Assembly (NCBI GenBank): GCA_002688175.1
Contig: NZCC01000083.1
Location: 1 to 52,368, forward strand
DNA from: Chromatiales bacterium
GTDB lineage: Bacteria; Pseudomonadota; Gammaproteobacteria; Steroidobacterales; GCA-2729495
Length of the DNA stretch: 52,368 bases
Reading direction: 5' to 3'
Under the pieces are notes generated by a model, which saw only the letters and a list, made by a program, of their open reading frames with translations, did no database searches and was not told where the DNA came from. Shown piece by piece: positions 17,557-26,646 of this stretch (positions are counted from its first letter, which is position 1; each line of letters starts with the position of its first letter). Both the position numbers and the translations under genes were made by a program.

Positions 17557-18867
17557 TTATAGTAAGCCCGGCAGGAACAGGGCCAGTGCGGGAAACAACA
17601 CCAGCAATACCAGCAGTACGGCATCGCTGAGCAGGTACGGTGCTGCCGCCAGTGCAACCTGTGGCAAAGTTGTACCCTTCGGCGCGACGCCGAGCATCAG
17701 GAACAGCAATAGCCCGAATGGTGGCGTCGTCAGGCTCATTTCGAGCGCCAGCAGCACGACGATTCCGAACCAAACAATATCGAAACCAAGTGCATTGGCC
17801 AGCGGAAAGAAAACCGGGATGGTGATCAGCAGAATCGAAATCTGATCCATGAACATGCCGAGCAGCAGCAGTACAGCAAACATCAATAGCAGCTTGACCA
17901 GCGCTCCACCCTCAATTGAAATCGCCCAGTCGATAACTGCTCCGCTGGCACCGCTGAATGCCAGCAGTTGACTGAAGACCGAGGAACAAACAATCAACAG
18001 AAATACCATGCCGGTGACGGAGACGGTACTGAGCAGTGCATTACGCAATACAGCTACGTTAAGACGGCGAAAGGCGGCTGCCAGTACGGCCACCGACAGT
18101 GCGCCGAACGCGGCGGCTTCGGACGGTGTGGCGAGGCCCAACAGGATAAAGCCGACAACAGCGAAAATAACGATGCCCAGCGGCAGGATATTGGTGATGA
18201 ACAGTTTCAGCTTTTTCGCCGCGCTGACTGATTCGACCTCGTAGACTGGTGCGCACGAGGGGTTCATGCGGGCCTGAATAAAAATAACCAGGCAATAAAG
18301 TCCCGCCAGGATCAGCCCTGGGATCAGTCCAGCTATCAACAGCGCGCCGATATCGATGCGAGCGAGACTGCCAAGCAATACGCCGAGTGATGAGGGTGGG
18401 ATCAGCATCGCGAGTCCACCCGTACCGATGATCGGACCCATCGCCATGTACGGGGCATAACCACGCCGTTTCATCTCCGGCACCATCAGTGAACCGAGCA
18501 TCGCCGTGTTGGCCATCGTCGAGCCGGTCAGTGTTGAAAACGTTGTCCCGCCGGCTACTGTCAGGTAACTGAGCCGTGCGGGAATTCGCCCAAATAACGC
18601 ATCGAGCGCATCGAAAACGCGCAGCGCCAGGCCACTGTGAAATAACAGTGCCCCCATCAGCACAAACATCGGGATTGCGACCAGCGTGAAGGTTGTGATC
18701 AGGCTGGTCGAGTTATCGACCAGTTGCAGTAATCCTGCCACGTTGCCCATGAGTAAAAATGCACCGACCAGGTTGGCCACCAGGAAACTGAAGGCGATCG
18801 GAATGCCGAGCGCCATCATCATCATGACAAGCCCAAAAATCAGTGCTCCTGTTGTGATTGGAGTCAT
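17557..18867 (-). CDS. TRAP transporter large permease (DctM-like)
   Basis: The product has 436 residues with about twelve hydrophobic helices, the usual size and topology of the large membrane subunit of tripartite ATP-independent periplasmic transporters. Recognisable stretches include FVLMGALLFHSGLA and GSTMANTAMLGSLMVPEM. It uses an ion gradient to import organic acids captured by the periplasmic receptor. It follows the small-permease gene by 7 bp in the same operon. The substrate cannot be inferred from sequence alone. Confidence 0.93.
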   Translation of the reverse strand: MTPITTGALIFGLVMMMMALGIPIAFSFLVANLVGAFLLMGNVAGLLQLVDNSTSLITTFTLVAIPMFVLMGALLFHSGLALRVFDALDALFGRIPARLSYLTVAGGTTFSTLTGSTMANTAMLGSLMVPEMKRRGYAPYMAMGPIIGTGGLAMLIPPSSLGVLLGSLARIDIGALLIAGLIPGLILAGLYCLVIFIQARMNPSCAPVYEVESVSAAKKLKLFITNILPLGIVIFAVVGFILLGLATPSEAAAFGALSVAVLAAAFRRLNVAVLRNALLSTVSVTGMVFLLIVCSSVFSQLLAFSGASGAVIDWAISIEGGALVKLLLMFAVLLLLGMFMDQISILLITIPVFFPLANALGFDIVWFGIVVLLALEMSLTTPPFGLLLFLMLGVAPKGTTLPQVALAAAPYLLSDAVLLVLLVLFPALALFLPGLL

Positions 18868-18874
18868 AGCCTGG

Positions 18875-19378
18875 TCAGAATGATTCCTTTGGCCCGGTCG
18901 CGGATGAGAATACAGAATCGGATCTGAGCAGCAGGCGCAGAAATTCGGTGGCCATTAACAGAAAGCCGACAAACAGCGGAGCGAACAGTATCCAGCGCGG
19001 GGCATCGAGTGAGCGTACCTCGATCTCCCCACGTTGGAGTGATTCGAGGAGCAGGATGAATGCGAGTATCGCTACGATCAGTGCAGCAAGCATGCACAGG
19101 ACAAGTATAAACTTGTCGAGCCTGCGCCGGGCGGCGAGGGACAGACGCAGATACACAATCTCGACCACAATGTGGCCCTTGGTTCGCACGAGGTATGGTG
19201 CTGCGGCCATCGTGAAGTACAGCATCGCATATTCGGTTAACGCGACCGTTGAGGCGGGAGGCTGTAGCCCAAGGTTACGGGTAATGACATCGTAGACAAT
19301 CAGCAGACAAACGGCGGCAATGATCAGGCCGGCCACATTTGCCAGCCCGTTGATCAGACGGTTATACCCGTGAATCAT
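18875..19378 (-). CDS. TRAP transporter small permease (DctQ-like)
   Basis: The product has 167 residues with four hydrophobic helices, matching the DctQ subunit that pairs with the large permease. Family signatures include RNLGLQPPASTVALTEYAMLY and the following region RTKGHIVVEIVYLRL. Its ATG overlaps the receptor gene's stop by 4 bp (ATGA), indicating translational coupling. Confidence 0.9.
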   Translation of the reverse strand: MIHGYNRLINGLANVAGLIIAAVCLLIVYDVITRNLGLQPPASTVALTEYAMLYFTMAAAPYLVRTKGHIVVEIVYLRLSLAARRRLDKFILVLCMLAALIVAILAFILLLESLQRGEIEVRSLDAPRWILFAPLFVGFLLMATEFLRLLLRSDSVFSSATGPKESF

Positions 19379-20355
19379 GGTTTGTCCTGGGGATAAAACA
19401 ATGGTCTTAGTATCGCGGCAGATTCGGGTGCGCGCTTGGCAAGACGCTCCCAGACAACGTCATGGGCCAGCGCCCGGTACTCATCTCCTGACCCGGCTGG
19501 TATCTCGACCGCGGTCAGACCCTGCTCTGCAAGTAAGGCGAGTTCCTGATCCTGAATCCTGAAAAAAGTCTCGCGACTCTGACGTTCATAGATCATGGCC
19601 TGTTCGGTCAAGACTTGCTGGGCTTCTGTGCTGAGTTGATTCCATGTGTCCAGGTTGATTTGCAGGCAGATTGCCAGTTGCAGGAATGCAGGATCAATAC
19701 GATATTTGACAAACCGCTGCACGCCGAGATCCGGGAACCCGGTAGTTGTAAAAGCGAGGCCGTCAACGGTGCCCCGCTGTAATGCCGTGAAGATTTCCTT
19801 GACGGCAATCTGAATGGCGCGCCCACCCAGCCGGGTCAGAATTTCGCGGTTTGACGGCGATGTTCGGATCTTCAGGCCCGACAGGTCTGGCATGCCGTCA
19901 GCACGAAACTGCGGTGGGTCGGCAAGATAAATATTGACGCCAACGCCCGACTGCATCCAGCCAATCAGGTGTGCGTTGACACGGTCGTGCCAGTACGGTT
20001 GCAGCGCATCGAGTGCACCACTTTTGCGGGCCAGCATCGGGGTGATCGTCGAGGCGAAGATTGCATCGCCCTCGGGCAGCACACCCCGATAATACGTGAT
20101 GCCTCCAAATGCCATATCTATGACACCACGCCTTAAGGCATAAAATAACTGTCGTTGCGGGATAACTTCCGGGCCACCGCGAAAGTCAATTTGTACTACA
20201 CCTTTACCGACCGCATTAACGGCATCGACATAGTCCATGAACAAGGCCGTGAAGTTCTGTTGACGGTTCCAGCTGCTAACCAGTGTAAGTGTCGTCTCAG
20301 CGGCACAGATATTGCCGGTAAAGGCGAGTAAACCGATGATAAGCCAGCGTTTCAT
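19375..20355 (-). CDS. TRAP transporter periplasmic receptor (DctP family)
   Basis: The product has 326 residues with a signal peptide ending near CAAE, so it is a soluble periplasmic receptor. The DctP fold is visible in FYALRRGVIDMAFGG, in LSGLKIRTSPSNREILTRLG with the conserved substrate-carboxylate Arg, and in ALQRGTVDGLAF. It feeds the two downstream permease subunits. The MATE gene lies 104 bp upstream in the same direction, so shared transcription is possible but unproven. Confidence 0.93.
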   Translation of the reverse strand: MKRWLIIGLLAFTGNICAAETTLTLVSSWNRQQNFTALFMDYVDAVNAVGKGVVQIDFRGGPEVIPQRQLFYALRRGVIDMAFGGITYYRGVLPEGDAIFASTITPMLARKSGALDALQPYWHDRVNAHLIGWMQSGVGVNIYLADPPQFRADGMPDLSGLKIRTSPSNREILTRLGGRAIQIAVKEIFTALQRGTVDGLAFTTTGFPDLGVQRFVKYRIDPAFLQLAICLQINLDTWNQLSTEAQQVLTEQAMIYERQSRETFFRIQDQELALLAEQGLTAVEIPAGSGDEYRALAHDVVWERLAKRAPESAAILRPLFYPQDKP

Positions 20356-20459
20356 AGGTGGCAGATAATAACCCCTAATAATTGCAGTCAGATGCCGGCA
20401 GTGTGCCTGTCAGGGCCCGCATCAGTGACTTCCAGTTGCAATACCATGGCCACCAATAT

Positions 20460-21842
20460 TCAGGTTTTCAGCACGGCTTTATCTTCGGCCACGGTTTGTG
20501 CGTAAGCGAGCCGGAACCAGATTCGACCAAGACCGCCGGCGACAAGGTTAGCTGTACAGGCGGCTGCAAATACGCCGACCAGGCCAAACTGTTTGGCGAG
20601 CAGGAAGGCGAGCGGTGCATAGACAAGAATGGTACGTGTCAGTGACACAAACATGGCAGGCATGGGTTTGCCGATAGCATTGAATGAACTGTTGGCCGTC
20701 ATGGCCATGCCGAGCCCGAGGTAGCTGATCGGTACAATTTTTAAATGCAATTGTGCAGTTGCGATAGCTATCGGATCGTCGGTAAAAACCCCGGCAATAT
20801 AGCTCGAAATCAGGGCCAGGATGGCTGCAACGATCAGCCCGTAGACGAGTGAAAAACGATAGCACCAGCGTACGCCCTGTTTGACCCTGTCATATTGCTG
20901 GCCGCCAAAGTTCTGGCCAACGAACGGTGTGACGGCTGCACTCAGTGCCATGATCGCCATCAGTACCAGGCCTTCGACACGCGATGCGACACCGAAGCCG
21001 GCAACGGCTTCCTGACCAAACTGTGCAACCTGATAGGTAATGAATGCGGTTGTGATCGGTGCAATCAGGCTGCTGGCCGTCGATGGCAATCCAACATGAA
21101 GGATGCGTCGCCACGAATCGATTACCTTGCTGAGCCACAAGTGCCTGAATGTGATCAGGTGTTCCTTGTAGGTTACGGCGAGGATAGAGGCGACCAGCGT
21201 ACCGATATTGGAAACTACGGTAGCAATTGCAGCGCCTTCGACTTCGAGACGGGGAAAGCCGAACAGGCCGAAAATCAGGATTGGATCAAGTATGACATTG
21301 AAGACAGCCGAAAACGTCATGATCATTGCGGGCGTTTTTGCATTCCCGGATGCGCGCAGGACCGAATTGCTGATCATGGGCACGACGAGGAAAATGCCGC
21401 CCCAGTAGTAAATCTTCATGTAACGGCGAATGACCGGCAATGTCGTATCATCCGCACCGAGCAGGGTAAACAGCGGATCGATCGTTGAAAGTCCTATGGT
21501 AACGACGACCAGGCCGGTCGTAATGCCGAGTAGCATCGCATGGATGGCTACACGTTCAACGTCAGCAAATTTCTTTGCGCCAAATAAGCGTGAGCAGACA
21601 GAGGCTGTGCCGATGCCGAGTCCCATCGTGACGGTGCCGACAATAAAGCTGACCGGGAAGGTGAAGCTGATGGCCGCCAGCTCCATGGTGCCGAGCTGGC
21701 CGACAAAATAGGTATCCGCGATGTTATAAGACAGCAGCGCGACCATGCCGACCAGCATCGGAATCATCAGCGAACGAATCGATCCGCCGACGGGTCCCTG
21801 GGTCAGATTACGGCCGCCTTTTCCTGGTTTTTTCTGTGTCAT
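20460..21842 (-). CDS. MATE family efflux transporter
   Basis: The product has 460 residues with twelve hydrophobic helices in two repeats. N-terminal signatures are LMIPMLVGMVALLSYNIADTYFVG and FTFPVSFIVGTVTMGLGIG. Family members export drugs or metabolites by Na+ or H+ antiport. The charged N-terminus (MTQKKPGKGG) is short and cytoplasmic. This is one of two MATE proteins in the window; the other, at 35560, belongs to the DinF branch. Confidence 0.92.
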   Translation of the reverse strand: MTQKKPGKGGRNLTQGPVGGSIRSLMIPMLVGMVALLSYNIADTYFVGQLGTMELAAISFTFPVSFIVGTVTMGLGIGTASVCSRLFGAKKFADVERVAIHAMLLGITTGLVVVTIGLSTIDPLFTLLGADDTTLPVIRRYMKIYYWGGIFLVVPMISNSVLRASGNAKTPAMIMTFSAVFNVILDPILIFGLFGFPRLEVEGAAIATVVSNIGTLVASILAVTYKEHLITFRHLWLSKVIDSWRRILHVGLPSTASSLIAPITTAFITYQVAQFGQEAVAGFGVASRVEGLVLMAIMALSAAVTPFVGQNFGGQQYDRVKQGVRWCYRFSLVYGLIVAAILALISSYIAGVFTDDPIAIATAQLHLKIVPISYLGLGMAMTANSSFNAIGKPMPAMFVSLTRTILVYAPLAFLLAKQFGLVGVFAAACTANLVAGGLGRIWFRLAYAQTVAEDKAVLKT

Positions 21843-22070
21843 TAGTTGCGGTGCTGGTAATGAATATTTTTTTCAGTGCATCATCGGGCCGCAGGACCGG
21901 TCGCGGGTGAACGGTCATGCAACAGGTATTAAGGGGAAGCGACCGGATCACCGGCAGGCATCGATCCGGATCTGCATTACCTGCCTATAATACAGCCAAA
22001 TCGTTGCCCGTGTTTTCGGCGCCTTCAGATTGGCGTGAACCGTAATAGCGGCCCGATGAGAGGACAACAT

Positions 22071-22916
22071 ATGAGATTTGCCAGTTTTGCCAATCAGAAC
22101 GGAGCAGGCTTCGGCCTGGTCGAGAATGGCTGTATTCGGCCCATCGTGGGCACTCGCTTCACGGATCTGTACAGCGTCATTGCCGCTAATGCCTATGCTG
22201 AGGCTGCAGCCGCAGCAACTGATCCGGTAGCTGCTGATGAAGTGCTGCTGGTCCCGACGTTACCGAATCCTGGCAAGATTTTCTGTATAGGTATGAATTA
22301 CGTTGCTCATATCAAGGAAATGGGTCGAGACCAACCGACCTATCCGACGCTGTTTACCCGCTTCCCGGACAGTCTCGTCGGCCATGATCGACCCGTCATC
22401 CGTCCCCGCGCCTCGACACATTATGATTTTGAGGGCGAACTGGCTGTAGTGATCGGGCACCGGGCTCGTCATGTGTCGGCCGACCGGGCATTCGATTTTG
22501 TTGCCGGTTACACGTGCTTTCTGGATGGTTCAGTACGCGATTATCAGCGTCATACATCACAATTCGTTGCCGGCAAGAACTTTCGCCACAGTGGCGCCAT
22601 GGGTCCGTGGCTGGTGACTACCGATGAGATCCCGGATCCGTATGTATTGACATTGCAGACAAGGGTTAACGGACAGGTCATGCAATCCGGGCGTATCGAT
22701 GACTTGTGTTTCGATATCGGGGCGTTGATAGAGTACCTGTCGGCAATTTGTCAGCTTGAACCCGGGGATGTTATTGCTACCGGCACACCCAGTGGTGTCG
22801 GTGTGGCACGGGGTCCTCAGGTCTGGCTGCAGCCCGGGGATATTGTTGAGGTCGACATCGATAAGATTGGAGTGTTGCGGAATGAGGTTGTTGATGAGGG
22901 TGGGGTTGGTTTTTGA
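22071..22916 (+). CDS. Fumarylacetoacetate hydrolase family protein
   Basis: The product has 281 residues. FAH-fold metal-binding and active-site segments are FCIGMNYVAHIKEMG, YDFEGELAVVIG and FLDGSVRDYQ, followed by GKNFRHSGAMGPW and IATGTPSGVG. The family includes acylpyruvases and homoprotocatechuate-pathway isomerase/decarboxylases, and the specific reaction is unassigned. I chose the ATG at 22071 because GAGAGGA precedes it and the family begins MRFASF. The longer frame to 22035 adds 12 residues. The repeat copy B begins 20 bp after its stop. Confidence 0.92.
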   Translation: MRFASFANQNGAGFGLVENGCIRPIVGTRFTDLYSVIAANAYAEAAAAATDPVAADEVLLVPTLPNPGKIFCIGMNYVAHIKEMGRDQPTYPTLFTRFPDSLVGHDRPVIRPRASTHYDFEGELAVVIGHRARHVSADRAFDFVAGYTCFLDGSVRDYQRHTSQFVAGKNFRHSGAMGPWLVTTDEIPDPYVLTLQTRVNGQVMQSGRIDDLCFDIGALIEYLSAICQLEPGDVIATGTPSGVGVARGPQVWLQPGDIVEVDIDKIGVLRNEVVDEGGVGF

Positions 22917-22936
22917 TTTTTTCCTTTTTCCTTCCC

Positions 22937-23075
22937 TTTCCCTGGGTGGTATTTTGTGTCCGTATACCCTTCCAAAACGCCGCAGGAGCGGCTTTAAGGT
23001 TTTGGAAGGGTATACGGACACAAAATACCTTGGACATATCTGGGGTACGGCATTGAAAAATACCGCCCGGGGAAA
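22937..23075. repeat. Nested inverted-repeat element, short copy
   Basis: Perfect 31-bp arms lie at 22948-22978 and 22999-23029. The 20-nt loop (22979-22998) is identical to that of the left-edge copy. Outside this, the element ends, 22937-22956 and 23056-23075, are inverted repeats matching at 17 of 20 positions. Identity with the long copy runs through 23050 and then breaks off. The central hairpin and hairpin 2 are absent, so this looks like an internally deleted derivative. It sits between convergent FAH and dienelactone hydrolase genes, where it may also act as a terminator. Confidence 0.85.
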
Positions 23076-23109
23076 ATCTGAAAACTAAAGAACGGCTACC
23101 TGGTCCCCG

Positions 23110-23769
23110 CTACAAAACCCGCCCCAGAAATTCCAGTGTTCTATCCAATGCGAGCTTCGCACTAACAGGCTCAAAATCTTCTCGTTCATCGCAGTTAAAC
23201 CCGTGGCCCGCATCCGCATAAACATATGACGGATTATCCGCACGCGCATGGCTGATTTTTTCAATTACATCCTGCGGAATAAGCGGGTCTTTTGCGCCAA
23301 AGTGATAAATGGTCGGGCAGCGTGGTTGTTCGTCAAGCCAATCGACAATCATGCGTCCGTAGTAGGCAACTGCAGCATCGATTTCCAGGCGACAGGCGGC
23401 GAGGTCGGCTATTGCACCGCCCCAGCAGTAACCGATTACGGCAACCTTGCCGGCCTTTTGTGCCGCACCCACGCTGGCTTTAATGTCGGTAACGACCTGG
23501 TTCTGATCAAGCCCCATCATGATCGAACGACCCTCGTCGATATTGGAATAGTCCAGAACAATATCGGGCCGTACGCGGTCGAACAGGCTCGGCGCGATGG
23601 CGAGATAGCCGTGTTTGGCATATTGATCAGTGACACGTCTGATATGGTCAGTGATACCAAAGATTTCCTGCACGATGACGATACCGCCTTTCGGAGTTTC
23701 TTTTGGGGTTGCCTGGTACGCTGCCAGCAGGTGCCCGTCTTCGGTTGTCAGTTGAATCATTTCACCCAT
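23110..23769 (-). CDS. Dienelactone hydrolase family protein
   Basis: The 219-residue alpha/beta hydrolase has its nucleophile in GYCWGG, Cys115, and the catalytic His in AGHGFNCDER. The N-terminus (EDGHLLAAYQATP, then GGIVIVQEIFGI) is typical of the family. Members hydrolyse dienelactone in chlorocatechol breakdown, but many act on other esters. No aromatic-degradation genes are nearby, apart from the FAH-family gene. It is divergent from the AEC carrier. Confidence 0.93.
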   Translation of the reverse strand: MGEMIQLTTEDGHLLAAYQATPKETPKGGIVIVQEIFGITDHIRRVTDQYAKHGYLAIAPSLFDRVRPDIVLDYSNIDEGRSIMMGLDQNQVVTDIKASVGAAQKAGKVAVIGYCWGGAIADLAACRLEIDAAVAYYGRMIVDWLDEQPRCPTIYHFGAKDPLIPQDVIEKISHARADNPSYVYADAGHGFNCDEREDFEPVSAKLALDRTLEFLGRVL

Positions 23770-23848
23770 GTGGTGTGCTCCATATTATTGTCTTCAGTGG
23801 ACGCGTAGCATAACGGTTTCGGGAACAACCTACGTGAGATAAAAGTTT

Positions 23849-24739
23849 TTGTTTGAGCAACTCATTCCTATTATTGCTCCGGTATTGCTATGTGCCCTGC
23901 TCGGTTACGGCTGGGCAAAATCAGGCCTGCCGTTTGAGCGTGAATTTCTGACCCGGATCATCATGAATATTGGCGCGCCGTGTCTGATTTTAAACGGCAT
24001 AGCGAACCTGGAATTTGAGCCTGCTGATTTCGTGATAATTCTGGCCAGTGCTATTACGGTACTTGGAATCTGCACGGTCGTTGGCGGGGCTGCGCTCAGA
24101 ATAGCCGGTCAGCCGCTGCGTAGTTTCCTGCCACCGGTAGTCTTCGGCAACACCGGCAACCTGGGTCTGCCGCTGTGCTATTTTGCGTTCGGTAACGAAG
24201 GACTGGGCCTCGCGGTTGCCGTCTATTTGATCTATTCGGTTTCGCAGTTTGTATTCGGGCCGCTATTTCAGGGTCGCGAGCCTGCCTGGCGGACATTGGT
24301 GACGACGCCGATGATCTATACCGCTCTGATCGGTATAGGTTTGCTGGCAACCGATACACCGTTACCAAAACCGTTGGCAAATACCGTCGAATTACTGGCC
24401 GGCCTGGCAATTCCGCTGATGTTGCTCGCGCTTGGTTACTCGCTTGCAAGCTTTCAAATCACACGCCCGGGCAAGGCTGTCGGTATTGCAATCTTACGTC
24501 TGTTGCTCGGCTCGCTGGTCGGTATCGGTGTTGCGGAATTATTCGGACTTGAAGGCACGATGCGCGGTGTCATCATCATTGAAAGTGCGATGCCACTGGC
24601 TGTATTTAATTTCCTGCTCGCAGCCCGTTATGATCGCCACCCGGAAGACGTGGCGGGTGCGATCGTTATATCGACACTGATTTCATTCGCGACTATGCCG
24701 TTGCTGATTCTGTATGCATTGGGAGAGATCGGCGGTTGA
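23849..24739 (+). CDS. AEC (auxin efflux carrier) family transporter
   Basis: The product has 296 residues with about ten hydrophobic helices. The family's paired segments are present: IIMNIGAPCLILNGIANLEF, VFGNTGNLGLPLCYFAFG and LLLGSLVGIGVAELFGLEG. Bacterial members move carboxylates such as malonate or malate. The start is a TTG at 23849 directly before the conserved FEQLIPIIAPV. No ATG is better placed. It converges with the AGCS gene at 24795. Confidence 0.88.
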   Translation: MFEQLIPIIAPVLLCALLGYGWAKSGLPFEREFLTRIIMNIGAPCLILNGIANLEFEPADFVIILASAITVLGICTVVGGAALRIAGQPLRSFLPPVVFGNTGNLGLPLCYFAFGNEGLGLAVAVYLIYSVSQFVFGPLFQGREPAWRTLVTTPMIYTALIGIGLLATDTPLPKPLANTVELLAGLAIPLMLLALGYSLASFQITRPGKAVGIAILRLLLGSLVGIGVAELFGLEGTMRGVIIIESAMPLAVFNFLLAARYDRHPEDVAGAIVISTLISFATMPLLILYALGEIGG

Positions 24740-24794
24740 TATATCGCCAAGTATAGGCTTGTGACCGTAGGGGTAAGCTTCCGGCTTCGCCAGC

Positions 24795-26522
24795 CTACTC
24801 TACGTCTTTGCCGCTGATCAGGTCTTCCAGCGACGGTGGGGAGTGTTCCGGTCCCATGCGCCCACTTTCAAGGCGTGCGAAATAGTCTTTGTAAGCGACC
24901 ATCGCCTGGCGACCGAGGAGCCACATGATAGGTACGTTGACAACCAGCATGATACCCGTGCCGATGCCGGTCAGGTTGTCGAGCTGGGCATCAGTCTTTA
25001 AAAAACCCAGCGTTGCCACAATTGTCAGTGAGCAAAATATGAGTTTATAAGGTATTACGGCACGTTCACCCGCCAGGAAGATGATGCCCTGTTCGCCATA
25101 ATAGCTCCAGGAGATCAGGGTAGAGATAGCGAATAACCAGACCGCAATAGTTACCAGCCATTTGCCGAGTCCGGGTACAACAGCATCAAAGGCCCGTGCC
25201 GTTAGTGTTGCGCCGACATAACTTACGAAAATATCCGGCCCTGCCAGTTCCGGTTTGACAGAGCTCGCGATGGTGTCCCAGGAAATCTGCAGGGTTCCGG
25301 CTGCACTGGTGGTAATCGTTCCGTCCAGCTTGCTTAAATCATTGCCACTTTGCGGATTTGGATCACCATGTACGATGACGAATATTCGATCACCCGCTTT
25401 CCAGTCATCGTGAGTTCGTTTCGGTACCGTAGTGGTTGTTTCAATACTCCACTGCGCATCAGCCGTTGCGACAATGGAGGTAGGCATGTCGAGGGTTGCC
25501 TCGGCGCTGCGGTTCCAGACACCGGTAACCAGGATGATCAGGGCGGTCAGCGTACAGACCACGATCGTGTCGATAAATGGTTCGAGTCCGGCGACGATAC
25601 CCTCGCGTACAGGTTCGTCAGTTTTGGCTGCTGAATGCGCGATGGGCGATGAGCCTTGCCCCGCTTCATTGGAAAACAGCGCACGTTTCATTCCAAAAAG
25701 AAATGCATAACCCATGGTGCCGCCTATAAATGCACCGGTTGACTCGAACGGCGAGAACGCAGCTCGGAAAATCAGCGCAAACATGCTCGGAATTTCACTG
25801 ATATTGACGATTAACACATAGATACCTGCGACCAGGTACAGCACGAGCATGATCGGGACCAGTCTGCCGGCGACACCGCCGATACGTTTGATGCCGCCGA
25901 TGATGACAGCGCCGACGATGATGGCCAATACGATGCCTGTCGCGATACTCGGGATGCCGAAATAGGATTCGGTAATGACGCCAACATTCCAGGCCTGGAA
26001 CATATTGCCGCCCGTCATCGTCGATATAAGCAGCGTCACGCAGAATAAGATACCGAAGCCTCGGCCCAGGCCGGCAAGTTTTGGTGAACGCGCTCGAAAT
26101 GCTTTGTCGACGACCCACATCGGGCCGCCGTGGGGGTTGTCCGGATCATCCGTATTTCGGTACAGCATCGAAAGCGTGACTTCGGTCAGCTTGATCGCCA
26201 TACCGAAAAAGCCGACGACCCACATCCAGAAAACAGCACCCGGGCCACCGAGCGAGATGGCTAATGCGACGCCGCCGATGTTGCCGAGCCCGACCGTCGC
26301 CGACAATGCAGCCGACAGGGCCTGAAAGTGATTGATTGCGCCCGGATCATCCGGCTTGTCATAGACACCGCGAATCACGTGCACGCCATGGGTCAGGGTA
26401 CGATACTGACAGAATCCGCTCCAGACCGTGAACAGCACACCGGTGCCGAGCAAGGCGAAGAGCACCGAGTTGTGCCATAGAATTGAGTTAAGGGTGATCA
26501 GGATTAAATCTATAGTGCTCAT
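24795..26522 (-). CDS. AGCS family sodium:alanine/glycine symporter
   Basis: The product has 575 residues. Family signatures are GVLFTVWSGFCQYR, ALSATVGLGNIGGVALAI, PHGGPMWVVDKAF and FSNEAGQGSSPIAHSAA. It imports alanine or glycine with Na+. It is longer than the usual 450-500 residues because of a hydrophilic segment of about 90 residues (around 345-430, near KRTHDDWKAGDRIFVIVHG) between two membrane helices. That segment looks like a small beta-rich domain. It lies 124 bp downstream of the thiolase gene's direction-opposed upstream side, with its own probable promoter region at 26523-26646. Confidence 0.93.
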   Translation of the reverse strand: MSTIDLILITLNSILWHNSVLFALLGTGVLFTVWSGFCQYRTLTHGVHVIRGVYDKPDDPGAINHFQALSAALSATVGLGNIGGVALAISLGGPGAVFWMWVVGFFGMAIKLTEVTLSMLYRNTDDPDNPHGGPMWVVDKAFRARSPKLAGLGRGFGILFCVTLLISTMTGGNMFQAWNVGVITESYFGIPSIATGIVLAIIVGAVIIGGIKRIGGVAGRLVPIMLVLYLVAGIYVLIVNISEIPSMFALIFRAAFSPFESTGAFIGGTMGYAFLFGMKRALFSNEAGQGSSPIAHSAAKTDEPVREGIVAGLEPFIDTIVVCTLTALIILVTGVWNRSAEATLDMPTSIVATADAQWSIETTTTVPKRTHDDWKAGDRIFVIVHGDPNPQSGNDLSKLDGTITTSAAGTLQISWDTIASSVKPELAGPDIFVSYVGATLTARAFDAVVPGLGKWLVTIAVWLFAISTLISWSYYGEQGIIFLAGERAVIPYKLIFCSLTIVATLGFLKTDAQLDNLTGIGTGIMLVVNVPIMWLLGRQAMVAYKDYFARLESGRMGPEHSPPSLEDLISGKDVE

Positions 26523-26646
26523 ATGCTCTTTGTTTACCGTGACTGGTTATGGAGAATGAGTGGTGTCAGAGGTTAGTGGCTGTCGATCGGCTACAGATTG
26601 CACTGAACTAACCAATAATCCGCCCCTTACTCTGAGCGGATAACCA

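Noticed and set aside
24740-24794. GTAGG...CCTAC hairpin between convergent AEC and AGCS genes as a terminator
   Set aside because: The stem is short, the loop is long and there is no T run, so it cannot be called with confidence.
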